Assembly: GCA_017893485.1 (NCBI GenBank)
Contig: CM030366.1
Span: 185,115,947-185,179,946 of the forward strand
Length of the DNA stretch: 64,000 nucleotides
Direction of reading: 5' to 3'
From: Hemerocallis citrina
Lineage: Eukaryota > Streptophyta > Magnoliopsida > Asparagales > Asphodelaceae
Shown here: positions 1-10,858 of the stretch, piece after piece
Layout: the number at the start of each line of letters is the position of its first letter
Position numbering within the stretch: position 1 is the first letter of the stretch
The notes under the pieces: model-generated
Databases searched by the model: none
The model's input: the letters and a program-made list of their open reading frames with translations, nothing else
What the model was told of the DNA's origin: nothing
Position numbers and translations under genes: made by a program

Positions 1-2649
1 ATCAATGCTGAGGAGAGGGAACGGATCCTTGGGGCATGCCTTGTTGAGGTCGGTAAAATCTATGCAGATCCCCCAACTCTCGCTCGCCTTCTTGACCATG
101 ACGACGTTCGCAAGCCGCTCAGGGTAGCTGACCTCTTGCACAAAACGTGCGAACAAGAGCTTGTCCACTTCCGCGTTCACTGCCTGTTGTCGCTCCGGAG
201 CGAACTTGCGCCGCTTTTGGACAACTGGTTTCGACCCGGGGATCACGCTGAGTTTGTGCATGATGAGATCCTCGAAGATACCGGGCATGTCTGAGGGCTT
301 CCAGGCAAATCGGTCGACATTGCGGCGAATGCAGGCGATCAGGGCAGACCTGAGGTCAGGCGCGAGGGAGCAGCTTATTCGGAAGTGCTTCGACGCATCC
401 CCTGTCTCGAACGAGACATCCTCTAGCTCATCCGCCGGCTCTGCTTCGGGCTGGGTCCTTTCGGGCTCCAGCTCGATGGCATTGAGGGGAAATACACCGC
501 TCCCGATCGCCGTCATGTAGCACGAACGGGCTACTTCTTGATTCCCCCGGACAACCCCGACGCCAGTATTAGTTGGGAATTTCATTTTCTGATGGTAGGC
601 CGAGGAAACCGCCTGGAGGGAGCAGAACCCCGGACGGCCGAGGATGGCGTTGTAGGCTGTCTTGACATTCACAACCATGAACTCCCTGGACTCGGTCCTT
701 CTGTTCGGGGTCGTGCTTGTCGTGACGTCTAGGGTGACGATCCCCTCTATAGTCACGGGGACGCCGGAGAATCCGTGCAGGATGTATCCGGCCGGCTTTA
801 GTTTCTCACCGGAGAGCTTCAAGTTCTCGAATGCTTCCAGGAATAGAATGTTGACCGAGCTTCCGTTGTCTACGAGGATTCGCCGGACCTCGAAGTTCGC
901 CATGCTGAGGCTGATGACAAGCGCGTCACAATGAGGGAGCCGGACTCCCTCCAGATCCTCTCCTGAGAAGGAGACAGGAAGTTGCTGGACCTGGAGGGAG
1001 AGAGGGCCCTGGACGGCGTTGACATCCCGGATGAAGGCCTTGCTGGAAGTGTTGGATTCCCCTCCCATGGGCCCTCCGTGGACGCAATGCAGGATTGCCT
1101 GACCCTCAGGCTCTTCGGGCTCCGGATCCCGCTCGGGACGCTGTCGGTGCGTTCGAGGAGGAGGGGAATCCCTCCTGTTTCTGGCGCCCCTCTGTTCCCG
1201 TGCGCCTTCCCTTTTGAATTCTCGGAGGTACCCTCGTTGAATGAGGGCCTCAATTTCGCCCTTCAGGGCACGGCAGTGATCTGTGTCGTACCCGTTGTCC
1301 CAGTGGAAACGGCAGTAGAACCGCTGATCCCTCTTCTTACTGGTGTTGTTGGACGGTCGAGGAGGGTACTGTACGAGATCGCTGTCTTCAATCGCTAAGA
1401 GGATTGTCGACACGTTCTGCGTCAGCGGAGTGTACCTCTCGAAGCGGGGGATCGGCGGAACCTTCTTTGCGGCGCCCCCATCTCTCAGAGCTTTCTTCGC
1501 CGGCTCAACCTCGTCGGCCTTGCGCTTTCCCTTCCCGAAAACTTCCTTCTGGTCCTCTAGATTAAGGGCCTCTTCAGCTCGGATATATTTTTCGACCCGG
1601 TTGAGGTCGGGAAAGTCTATCGGTGGCTTCTTTGCCAGGGAGGCCTTCAGCTGTCCATGTCGGACGTTGTGCCGGAAGGCTGCCGAGGCAACCCCGGGGT
1701 CGAGGGACGAGACCGACCTTACCTCGGCGATGAACCTCCGGACGAACACTCGGAGTGACTCCCCTTTCTTTTGCCGGAGCCCGAGTAGGGACGCACTCGT
1801 TCTTTCGGCCTTTCGGCTGGTTACGAAGTTGGCGAGGAAGTTGCCCTCTAGCTGGTCGAAAGAATAGATGGAGCCGGGGGTGAGCTTGGAGAACCATTCC
1901 CGAACCGGACCCCGAAGGGTGGCGGGGAAGGCTCGGCATAGGAGGGGATCCGATGCGCTGTGAATCATCATGAGGGTTTTGAAGCCCTCCATGTGATCAA
2001 CAGGATCGCCCTCGCCGTCATATGTCTCGAACTGAGGTGGACAGAAATTCCAGGGTATCTCCGCCTGTAGGATGAGGGCGGAGAAAGGAGGGCGAACCGG
2101 CCTGTACCCCTAAGCCGTCCTTGGGTCGCCGTTGCCAAAATGGTCGAGGCGATCCTCCATTTCTTGGAGGCGCTTCAAAATGTCGTCATCATGCTCTGGT
2201 GGGATTGTTGAGGGGCGAGATACGCTAGCCTCGGCATCTGACCGTGTGTGGGAAAGGCGGGCGTTCTCATCGACAGGGACCCCTCGGATGGCCCCCAAGA
2301 TTTCCCTCCGGAAGTCCTGGAACTCCTGGTAGGTAACTGGGGCTCGCTCGACCCGGTTTGGTTGAGCGGGCTGTCGCCGACCGACACGGCTGAGCAATGG
2401 CTCCCGCCCTTGGGACGGAGGTCTTGAATGGTTTGGAGCCGAGTTGGAAGCGGTTCCTCCCCTGCTACGGCTAGCCTGTCGGTTCAAGATTACCCCCCGT
2501 AGGTCGTTCTGGACCGGACGGGAGGCATTTGGCTGGGGCACGTGACTGACCCCTTTGTTGTTTGGTCCATGAGCATCGACAGCGATGCCTTGTGGAGGCA
2601 CGTCCTGCCGACGTGCGGAGGTAACAGTTTTTACGGCTTTGGACGCCAT
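1..2649 (-). pseudogene. gag-protease-RT polyprotein of the left-edge element, one nonsense codon
   Basis: Starting at MASKAVKT (2649), the frame covers an arginine/proline-rich N-terminus, the retrotransposon gag domain (about 2000-1600), a modified zinc knuckle with CRFHWDNGYDTDHC spacing (about 1320), and an aspartic protease site ([15 protein letters not shown], about 875-840). It then continues through a linker into reverse transcriptase at the left edge. The frame is broken once, by TAG at 2110-2112. The homologous codon in the element at 17862 is CAG, so this is a single C-to-T nonsense change. From 2109 to base 1 the same frame stays open (703 codons). The fused gag-pol frame contrasts with the other Tat-like copies here, which stop after protease. 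Family membership rests on motif recognition and homology inside the window. Confidence 0.85.
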
Positions 2650-2651
2650 GT

Positions 2652-2790
2652 GAGCTCGGGTCGACGGGGGTACCGTTGGAGGCAGAGCTCGGGTCGGCGT
2701 CTACAGGGGTACCTTTGGATGTAGAGCTCAGGTCGGCGTCTACAGGGGTACCGTTGGATGCAGAGCTCGGGTCAGCGTCTACAATAGATA
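2652..2790 (-). repeat. 39-bp tandem repeat in the element leader
   Basis: GAGCTC recurs at 2652, 2685, 2724 and 2763, giving spacings of 33, 39 and 39 bp, with CAGGGGTACC and GGATG in each unit. It lies between the primer site and the gag ATG at 2649. A multiple of three, the repeat would encode a 13-residue unit (GTPVDADPSSASN-like) in an overlapping frame, but coding use is unproven. Confidence 0.75.
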
Positions 2791-2794
2791 GTTT

Positions 2795-2810
2795 CCCACA
2801 GACGGCGCCA
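2795..2810 (-). other. Primer-binding site, left-edge element
   Basis: The minus strand reads TGGCGCCGTCTGTGGG, three bases after the LTR end. The identical 16-mer follows the LTR of the element at 17862. The first nine bases match the complement of the plant tRNA-Asp 3' end; the rest diverges, so the primer identity is an inference. Confidence 0.75.
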
Positions 2811-2813
2811 TCC

Positions 2814-3394
2814 TGATGCGCTTTGTTTTTGGGAGGCATGTGGATGCACCAGGCGTGAGTTCTTACTGTATTGATAGAGGAAACTCCTATGCAGACGGCC
2901 CTCGGCTGAGCGAACGGTACTGAGGTAGGTGGTAGTGAGGTGGAGGTTGATGCTCGGCTCGGATCGAGTGGCTCGGATCCGAGATCTCGTATACCTGCAG
3001 ACGGTCTCGGAACACCGGGGTTGGTCCCAGTGGCAGACCCTCCGACGATCTAGTCAGTCACTGAGAGAGAGTGTAACAGTAACTAGGGTTTTGGTGGGAA
3101 AAGATTGATTACCTGAATCCGGGGGTAGGGGTCTGGTATTTATAGGAGAAGCCAATCGGGTCTGGACCTGTTTGGGGCCGGGTCTGGACCCGGTTGCTCG
3201 TGAGGCTGAAGTGGTGGAAACCCGGGCGGTATAGGGCTGACGTGGTAGACGCCCGGACGGTTTTCGGGCTGACGTGGCAGCGGCCCTGGCGGTTTTCCGA
3301 CGCTGACGTGGCGGATCCGGGGGATCAGAAGGTGCGCGCATCCTGAGGGGATCCCGTGGCCCAAGATGGGCCACATCAATTCTAACCCATATCA
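2814..3394 (-). repeat. 5' LTR of the left-edge Tat-like element
   Basis: This 581-bp LTR is bounded by TGATATGGG (minus-strand start at 3394) and GCATCA (minus-strand end at 2814), directly followed by the primer-binding site. It aligns with the 3' third of the LTRs at 17862 and 26791: the block reading CCTCCGACGATCTAGTCAGT on the plus strand is shared, as is the TATA region. The LTR 5' thirds are diverged, so it belongs to a related but distinct family. The flank is a TA/CA microsatellite. Confidence 0.85.
3137..3145 (-). promoter_or_regulatory. TATA box of the left-edge LTR
   Basis: CTATAAATA on the minus strand, about 250 bp into the LTR and in the same relative context (followed by CAGACCC-like sequence) as the TATA boxes of the LTRs at 17862 and 26791. 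It probably marks the U3/R boundary region. Confidence 0.7.
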
Positions 3395-4090
3395 ATATAT
3401 ATATATATATACACACACACATAAACAAAACACAGAATCCTCTCTCTGAAACATAATTCTCCTAAAGATGATACCGAAAGTGGTGGCACAAAATTGCGAT
3501 ATTCGAAAGTTCAGCAATCAAAGGAAATTGACTTGAGTTGTATTAGTACCAAGTAAACTAAGATGTTAAGTTGAAATTTTAAAGATTCAATTACATATTT
3601 GGTTCTAGGAAAAAGTTAATAGTGCAACTGACATGATGGATAAAATTTGCTAGACAGGACATACATGTACAAGATCACACAAAATGAACTAGTTAACAAT
3701 GATCCTCTATATTATGATCACTGGTTCCTTCCTGTTGTTTTTCTACATTTGAAAAGGATTCAAAATATTATTCGCTGAGCCACATTATCAATAGACTATT
3801 GCATATGAATTCATCTATGTATGGGAGAAAAAAAAGACTTTCTAACAGACATGTCCTTGTGAATATACACTTTCATGGATCTTGCATTCTGCATGAGTTC
3901 AGTTAGAAACCTAATAATCAGAATCATGAGATTCACTAATCATCTCAACAAAGGTAAACTGACTTAAATGATGATAAAAGTCTATCAGATTACCGTCCAA
4001 TTGTTTGACTGAAAGAGTATTGCTCCACCAATTTGAGAAGGGACCTGGCTACAGCCATAGACAGGATTGACACCTATTTATCAGACGCAC
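3395..4090. other. Intergenic spacer downstream of EIL3
   Basis: Begins with an (AT)n/(AC)n microsatellite (3395-3422) immediately flanking the LTR. The rest is AT-rich unique-looking sequence that should contain the EIL3 3'UTR and polyadenylation site. No coding potential seen. Confidence 0.6.
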
Positions 4091-5869
4091 TTATGTTCCC
4101 AAGTACTCCATCAAATCATCATCATCTTTGAAGAAATCATCGATGTCAGGAAGAGGACTGCCAAGACCGATGAAATCAAAGGACATGCCATCAAGAGAAT
4201 TGTCAAACTGACTGCCAACAAATTTATTTGGCTGGCTTTGGAATGTTTCTTCTACTAATGGTTGCATGCTTCCAGATGTTGTGTTCAATCCTCCATTCAT
4301 AGCCATTGCATTACCATACATATGATCTGTTGAAGGCACAGCGAACTGCTCTCTATTTTGAGGAAGCCCATACCCAACTGAGGAAGAGAAAACCCCAAAA
4401 GGAGGCTGTAGGTTGTTCAATTCACCATTTAAGACTCCTGAATACAGCAAAGGCTGGCCATCTACAAACATGCTCTGAGCAGAAGCATTAACAGGAGGAA
4501 CACTCGATACATTATTGGTTTCAATCTCAGGTAAAATATGGTGGTTTGAATGGTGATTTTCCTGTGTATTTAAGGCCGGGTTTGTACGATTCTCCATATT
4601 GACATTCCCCATTTGGTAAGTTACCGCTGGCAAATTCTGGTAATTGGTGTTGGGAATAAAACTTCTTGATTCCTCTTGTAAATTATTGTTCTGAGACTGT
4701 GCTGCAGGGCCCCGACCATTAACTGTAGAACTAGCACGTGGTCTTTTTGGCTTCCGACTGTCACGGACATGTTCTCGTCCCATGACATTCCGCTTCTCAC
4801 TTGATTGTTCCTGACCTTCAGTAAGTTGATTGGCACCCTCTGGTAAAGCTATTGATGAGACGGAATCCCGCGTATCATCAACACCATCAACATCATACTC
4901 ATTATTATTACTGCTATTAGTACCTTCCCCTCTCTCCCCGTTGTTATTCTGCATATTCTCTGTCAAATCAAACCCATTATCAAGGCTAGGCTGTTGAGAC
5001 AAGATCTCCTCTTTGCTTAACACTCCCAACCAAATCGAACTCTCTTTGGCAGTCATCTTATCCTGCAGGCACTTTGATTTTCGGACATGGGTCCGAATCT
5101 TCTCAGTATTCGGAGACATATGCTTGATAACACCGGTTAAAACCCCAACCTTCCACACTTTCTTCAGATCATGGGGCTTTTTATAGGGGGGGATTTGACC
5201 CTTTGGCAACCCTAAACCAATCCACCAATCTTCATTCCCCGAAGGCCACCATGGAGGAGGAATTCCTTTCTCCAATGGAAATTTACGTTGTGGGGGGCTA
5301 CAATGTTGCATCAAAGACGACAACAAAGATCCCAATGTAGCATCTTGAAGGTCCATCAAGCTAAAGCCATTTTTCCCACTGTTCTTGGCATTCTCAGCAG
5401 CAAAATTCTCCAACTCATATTTCGCAATCGCCGCGGGACCGTTCTTATCAAACTTCACCTTCTCCTTCCACCAAGCCCTTATGTTATCGGAAGCACCGCT
5501 CATGGGCTTCCCCTTCTCAGGTATGATCCCGTAGACAAACCCACGGGCATTGCACACCTGCATCAACTTGAGCATGTATTTAAGAATCCCATCATGGGCT
5601 CTCGACATCTTCTTCCTCCGTGCTTGGTCAGAGGGTTGCTTAGGCTTGGATTTATCAGATGCTTGTTGCACAGCAAGCTTCTGCCTATCCCTAAGTCGTT
5701 TGAGCTTAACTTTATCTTTCCACATTCTTCTTGCCAAATCCTCTGCCTCTATTTCCTCGTCACTGACATCATTCTCAGCGAGGTTTTCGCTCCTCAAAAC
5801 ATCATCAACCTCGAAATCCGAGCTATCACCACCACCGGGCCCATTCTCACTCATTACAAGCTGATCCAT
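4091..5869 (-). CDS. EIL3: EIN3-like transcription factor, EIL3/SLIM1 type
   Basis: An uninterrupted 592-residue frame, single coding exon, as usual for plant EIN3/EIL genes. An acidic N-terminus ([12 protein letters not shown], about residues 34-45) leads into basic stretches ([36 protein letters not shown]). The EIN3 DNA-binding domain follows to about residue 305, with [58 protein letters not shown] and [14 protein letters not shown]. The Asn/Gln-rich C-terminus has a DYDVDG-like motif, a basic KPKRPR patch, and an acidic end. The insert between NGPAA and DLQDATLGS, and the DYDVDG motif, resemble EIL3/SLIM1, the regulator of sulfur-limitation responses, rather than EIN3 itself; EIL3 is 567 residues in Arabidopsis. 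The protein should act in the nucleus as a dimeric DNA binder. The assignment to the EIN3 family is very strong; the EIL3 subtype is from remembered sequence. Confidence 0.95.
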   Translation of the reverse strand: MDQLVMSENGPGGGDSSDFEVDDVLRSENLAENDVSDEEIEAEDLARRMWKDKVKLKRLRDRQKLAVQQASDKSKPKQPSDQARRKKMSRAHDGILKYMLKLMQVCNARGFVYGIIPEKGKPMSGASDNIRAWWKEKVKFDKNGPAAIAKYELENFAAENAKNSGKNGFSLMDLQDATLGSLLSSLMQHCSPPQRKFPLEKGIPPPWWPSGNEDWWIGLGLPKGQIPPYKKPHDLKKVWKVGVLTGVIKHMSPNTEKIRTHVRKSKCLQDKMTAKESSIWLGVLSKEEILSQQPSLDNGFDLTENMQNNNGERGEGTNSSNNNEYDVDGVDDTRDSVSSIALPEGANQLTEGQEQSSEKRNVMGREHVRDSRKPKRPRASSTVNGRGPAAQSQNNNLQEESRSFIPNTNYQNLPAVTYQMGNVNMENRTNPALNTQENHHSNHHILPEIETNNVSSVPPVNASAQSMFVDGQPLLYSGVLNGELNNLQPPFGVFSSSVGYGLPQNREQFAVPSTDHMYGNAMAMNGGLNTTSGSMQPLVEETFQSQPNKFVGSQFDNSLDGMSFDFIGLGSPLPDIDDFFKDDDDLMEYLGT

Positions 5870-5934
5870 TCAGCTTATTGATCAAGTTACAAACTTTTCT
5901 TCTCCCTTTCGATCAATTCCAAGTTTCCAAAGTC

Positions 5935-6164
5935 CTAATAACATAAACATGGTGAAAGAAAGACAACAACAAAAAACATTAAAACACAGAACGCCCTCAA
6001 ATTTTGACCAAAACCCCTCAAAATTCATCCTCTTAAAAAATCCAATTCCAATTCCAATTCCAATTCCAAACATTGATCTTCAAAATACAGAATTAACAAA
6101 AAAAAAAGATTGGAACTGAGCAAACCCTGAAAAATTAGAGATCGGAGATAACGAGGGAACTAAC
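5935..6164 (-). other. EIL3: Probable 5'UTR intron of EIL3
   Basis: On the minus strand a donor context CTTTAG^GTTAGTT ends exon 1 at 6165. A pyrimidine-rich stretch ending TTATTAG^GACTTTGG gives an acceptor before 5934. The 230-bp interval includes a run of CCAATT hexamers (about 6042-6068). A leader intron is common in this family. If it is not removed, it supplies an upstream ORF (6073-5882, MFGIGIGIGIG start) ending 12 bases before the EIL3 ATG. Confidence 0.55.
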
Positions 6165-6949
6165 CTAAAGTGGAGGTTGAGCATCCAGAAGATTCGATCT
6201 TGATATGGAATCTCGGTTGTTGAACGGATGATGATGATGATCAGAGAATCGGAGGTGGGATTTGGGTACTTATCTTGAAAACCCTAATGGGAATCAAAGA
6301 TTGGGTTTTTTTTGTTCCTTTCTATTAAAAGTGGTTCCTTTATGGAAGAACTTTTATGAGGAGGGTGGAGAAAGGAAAGGAGGCGGAAATAGAGCAACTT
6401 CTTTTATTTTGTAGAGGGGATAAAAAGAGTGAAACGGAAGGTACTTATTAATTATTAATTTGACGAAGGGAAAAAGGGAAGCATTAGCAGATGAGGGAAT
6501 ATTTTGGTCAACTCACCCAACTTTTTATGTTTTTGCGGTTTGCTATGCTGTTTGGCTAAATTAGTTGCGGTTTGCAATCTGATCACTTCATTGGTTAAAT
6601 TTAAAGTGTTTTGATCGGTTTTTTTTTTTTTTTTTGATAAAAGATGATGCACATCATTGTTTCATTAATAAAAAATAACGAAACATAGTAGTACAGTAGA
6701 AATTGACAATAAAAAACCCCAGACATGACGATCCCACAAAGGTACTCGGACCAACCCGGTACTAAACAAAAGCAACAAAATACTAATACAAAGCTTACAA
6801 TACCACCTATAACACTCTCTGTACCCTTGGAAACCGATAAGATAAGAGATGAGCTGCGGCCTCAACAATCCCAGAACTAGACTTCCTCCTTGTTTATACC
6901 CATCAGTCGCCTTCCGCTGTCCGCATCTCCCTCTAACCCGCCTCTGTGG

Positions 6950-9900
6950 CTAAGCTCCTTCGTTGTTCCTGATTCTCTTCACTCCCTCCTTTGCACCTGC
7001 CCAATCGTGGATAAGATTAAATATTTTTTGCATGGCGACTGATAATCTATATTGACAGTTGCGAAAAATGAAATCATTTCTTTCAAGCCAAAGACTCCAA
7101 ATTGTAGCTACGAAAGCAATGTCCCACGCCCTAGTGTTAGTGTGACTAATGTGAACCTCTCTAAAGGAGACCCAAATGTCTTTTGTTGAGTTGGGAACCA
7201 TATTACACCCAAACCCCCGACAAACGATATCCCACGTACAACGCGCTCTCGGACATTGAAATAGAATGTGATTAACATCTTCAACTTCGCTGAGGCACCT
7301 CTCGCAATTGACGTCTATGTTCGAGATTCTCTTCTTAAGGTTATCTTTTGATAGGATCGCATCTTGGTGTGCCAACCAGCAGAACACTTTCACCCTGAAA
7401 GGGACAAGGGCTCCCCAAATGACTGCTTGAGCTTTACATCTGAGACCTCCGTCGTTAATCCATGAGTACATAGACGACACTGTAAAAGCTTTAGACTCTT
7501 CTCTCTCCCACCATCTTTCATCTTCTAAGTTGGCTTCGTGGTTACCTTCCTGTTTAACCAAAATATTCAACGCCTCGAATTGTTGAACTGCCTCTGAACT
7601 TATATCATGAGACACTACGAAACTCAGCCTACCGTTTTTCCTGATGTCGGCTACAGTGAGGTCTAAATTCTGTGTTGCTTCTGCGGCTTGGGGGAACTGA
7701 TTAAACAAACTAGATTCTCCGCACCATTTGTCCTTCCAGAATCTGATCTTTTTCCCGTTCCCAACTTTGCATCTAGTGTTGGTGAAGAAGATCTCTCCTT
7801 GCTTTGATATGCCTTTCCATAGAAGAGAGACTTTGGCTGACGCGCTCCTCCCGCCGAACCGAAATTTCCTTCTCTTGCGAAAACTATCGAAAGAATGCTT
7901 CCACCATCCTTTGTGGTTGGAAGAGATCTTCCACCACCACTTCGAAAGCAAGGCTTTGTTCATGTCTTGCAGATTCGTGATCCCCAGGCCCCCGAATTCC
8001 CTTTTCTTACAGACTCGTCCCCAATTAACCAAATGGAATCCTCTGTTGCCCTCATCCGTTCCTTTCCATAGGAATCTCCGCCTGAGCTTTTCGATGCTGT
8101 TGGATACCCATCTAGGTAATTCGTAGATAGACATAAGGTACAGCGGGATAGCGCTAAGAACCGAGTTCAGAAGGATAATCCTCCCCCCGAGCGATAGGAA
8201 CCTGCTTTGCCAACCTGCCAGTTTCTTCTTAATTTTGTCGATAACAAAATTCCAATCTTCTTTCAACAGGTTACCGGGTCTAATTGGCGTCCCCAAATAT
8301 TTGATTGGGAAATCACTCGACTTACAGCCTAAGATCATCGAGATATCGTTAACCGACATTGACAAGTACTCAGATGCGGGGAGAACGCTAGTCTTACTGA
8401 GGTTGACTTTCAGACCCGACCACCCTTGAAAGCAGGCCAAGACAGCTTTGATGGCAATGACTTCTTCCATCGTAGCCATGCCAAAGAGGATGGTATCGTC
8501 TGCGTATTGGAGGATTGACATAGGCTGTTTAATCCCCTTTATTTGGAAGCCTTTGATGATGGAATTATCTTGAGCTCTTCTGATCATTTCTGCCATGCCG
8601 TCCGCAACAATAGCAAAAAGAAGTGAAGATAGTGGGTCGCCTTGTCTCAGGCCTCTTTTGCACCTGATCTCCTTCCCCTGCCGGCCGTTAACCTGGATGG
8701 TCGATTTCCCACCTCTGATGCACGTTTTCATCCATAATCTCCATTTTCACCGAATCCTTTAAGCTTTAAGGCTTCCTCCGTGCATTCCCACGAAACTGAG
8801 TCGTACGCCTTCTGGAAGTCAAGTTTCAGTAGGAAACCGTCCAACCTGCCTCTGTTAGCTCTAAAAATGGTTTCGTGGGCGGAAGCAATGCTATCCATAA
8901 TATCCCTGCCTTTAATGAACCCACTCTGCGATTGTGCTATCATCTCATTCAGTTGGGGTCCTAATCTTTGGGCTAAGACCTTCGTTATGATTTTGAACGA
9001 TCCGTTCAGCAAGCTAATTGGTCGCAGATCTTCATGGGAGGTAACTTCACTCTTCTTTGGAATCAATATGATCGTTGCATAATTAAGCCTGTCCAGATTA
9101 CAAACCCCTTCGTAAAACTCGTGGAAAATATTGAGAAGGTCATCTTTGATAATCGGCCAATATATCTTGTAAAAAAAGATCGGAAATCCATCGGGGCCTG
9201 GAGCTTATCCTGACCTAGATTCTTCACGGCGTCCCAAACTTCGTGTTCAGAAAATTTGCTTTCTATTCCCTCACTTCCGTCAATTCTTGAGGTACTCCAC
9301 ATATCTGGTGCTAGCGCACATCTCCCCGCTGACTCCCCTCCCAATAGGTCGTGAAAATGCCTGTCGAGATGGTCCATGATTAGATCTTCGTTTTCTGTCC
9401 ACGTCCCGTTGACAGTGATACCCGTAATGTGGTTTAATCTTTTCCGACCGTTTGCCACCTTGTGGAAGTATTTGGTATTTGCGTCCCCTTCTCTGAGCCA
9501 TTGAACTCTCGATCTCTGTTGCCAATACAGTTCCTCCATCCTCCCGATCTGTTGAACCTCCAATCTTTTGTTTGCAAGCTCGTCTTTCTCTTCCTCTTGT
9601 AGTTCTCTTTCCTCTAGTGAAGCTTCCAGACTGTTGATTCTGTTAATGAGAACCTCTCTTCTCTGGAAAATGAGTCCCTTCTTCGCTTTCACCCAATCTC
9701 TTAATCTTCTTCTAAGACGTCTCATTTTCTCGATCCAAACCGCGACGGCTGTCGACTGAGAAGTACTGGCCTCCCAGGAGTCTTTGATAATTTGCCTCGT
9801 CTCTTCATGAATAGTCCAAGCTTTCTCGAATTTGAACCCATAATGCTTCGTCTTACCCTTTAATCCGCAGTCTATTACTAGGGGAAGATGATCTGAAGTA

Positions 9901-10540
9901 TATCTAAGTGTTGTTTTGACCTTGGCTGTTGGGTGAAGATCTTCCCAATCGTTGGAGACCAGCACTCGATCTAACTTGTCCAATATTGGATTGCGCTGCA
10001 TATTCGACCAAGTGAATTTCCTGTCAGTCATCTCTAGTTCCAGTAACTCTAATGCGTCTACATCCGATTGACGATGGCCTCTACCGTTGTGCTCCTCGTG
10101 GAATTTAGTTAGATTAAAGTCTCCCCCTACCATCCAGGGTCTTGACCATCTATTTCTAATGTATCTCAGTTCTAACCACAGATCAATGCGACTCCTACTG
10201 TCATACAGACCGTATACATTTGTAATTGAGTGGATCCAGCCATCACTTCTACGTCTAACTCTGATCGAGACTGTGAAACGGCCGATAAAATCTTCGATGA
10301 TCTCGAAGATAGTCGCATTAGCCCCTAGGGCGATACCGCCTGAATACCCCCTAGCCGACTTAAAACGCCAGCTAAAATCTGCCACTCCTCTAAGTACCGA
10401 AAACTCCCCCGCCGTGGGGGACTCTAATCTAGTTTCTTGTAATCCACAGATATCGGGATTAATCTTGCTAAGGGTCACTCCTATCGCTTTTTTTTCAGTC
10501 TTTGATGCATCCCTCTAACATTCCAGAATGTGTAAATCAT
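6950..10540 (-). pseudogene. LINE ORF2 (endonuclease, reverse transcriptase, zf-RVT), frameshifted
   Basis: The probable start is ATG at 10540 (MIYTFWNVRGMHQR), followed by a frame change in an A8 run at about 10490. The AP-type endonuclease is clear: NPDICGLQETR, VGGDFNL, and the late TSDHLPLVIDC motif. Further frame changes occur near 9203 (before the start of RT) and near 8745. RT blocks include PISLLNGSFKIITKVLA, LKLDFQKAYDSV, GLRQGDPLSSLLF and the catalytic QYADDTILFG (about 8515). The C-terminal zf-RVT domain (WGALVPFRVKVFCWLA, CERCLSEVEDVNHILFQC) ends at 6950. All catalytic motifs survive in pieces, but at least three indels prevent expression of one protein. Confidence 0.92.
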
Positions 10541-10858
10541 AAAAACAATTTTAATAACGTCTATTCGTCTACACCGAGCCCGCTCCCCCCCCCCTCCGAA
10601 GAAAACGTGAGCTCAAAAACCAGAAATTCTGGAACCATCCCAAATAATAGCTATATTAGCTAAGTGTGCATCTCTAGTGGACCCCATATTTAATCCGTAT
10701 AAGCTGGCGAAGTAAATTAGCGACTCATCAGTTAAAGAGTTAAGAATAGAACAATTCACTTTAAAGGTACCTGCTCCTGAAGTGTCGTCCTCCTGTGGTG
10801 CTAAGCCTCTGTTGACCCACTCGTCTTTCCCTTCTTCGTAGCTTTCTGTCCCAATTAA

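Larger units (their letters stand above)
1..3394 (-). mobile_element. Tat-like Ty3/gypsy LTR retrotransposon, 5' part (runs off left edge)
   Basis: Read on the minus strand, the order is LTR (3394-2814), primer-binding site (2810-2795), a repeated leader, gag start at 2649, protease, and the start of reverse transcriptase at the window edge. The LTR begins TG and ends CA. The gag-protease region is clearly homologous to the element at 17862-27585, and the 16-base primer site is identical. Unlike that element, the frame continues past protease into RT (near 1-110 the RT block with FTDLNKACPKDPFP is visible), so this is the polymerase-bearing kind. The other LTR and the TSD lie outside the window, so completeness cannot be judged. 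Confidence 0.88.

Noticed and set aside
5288..5881. 197-codon plus-strand frame opposite EIL3
   Set aside because: Exact antisense shadow of the conserved EIN3 DNA-binding domain.
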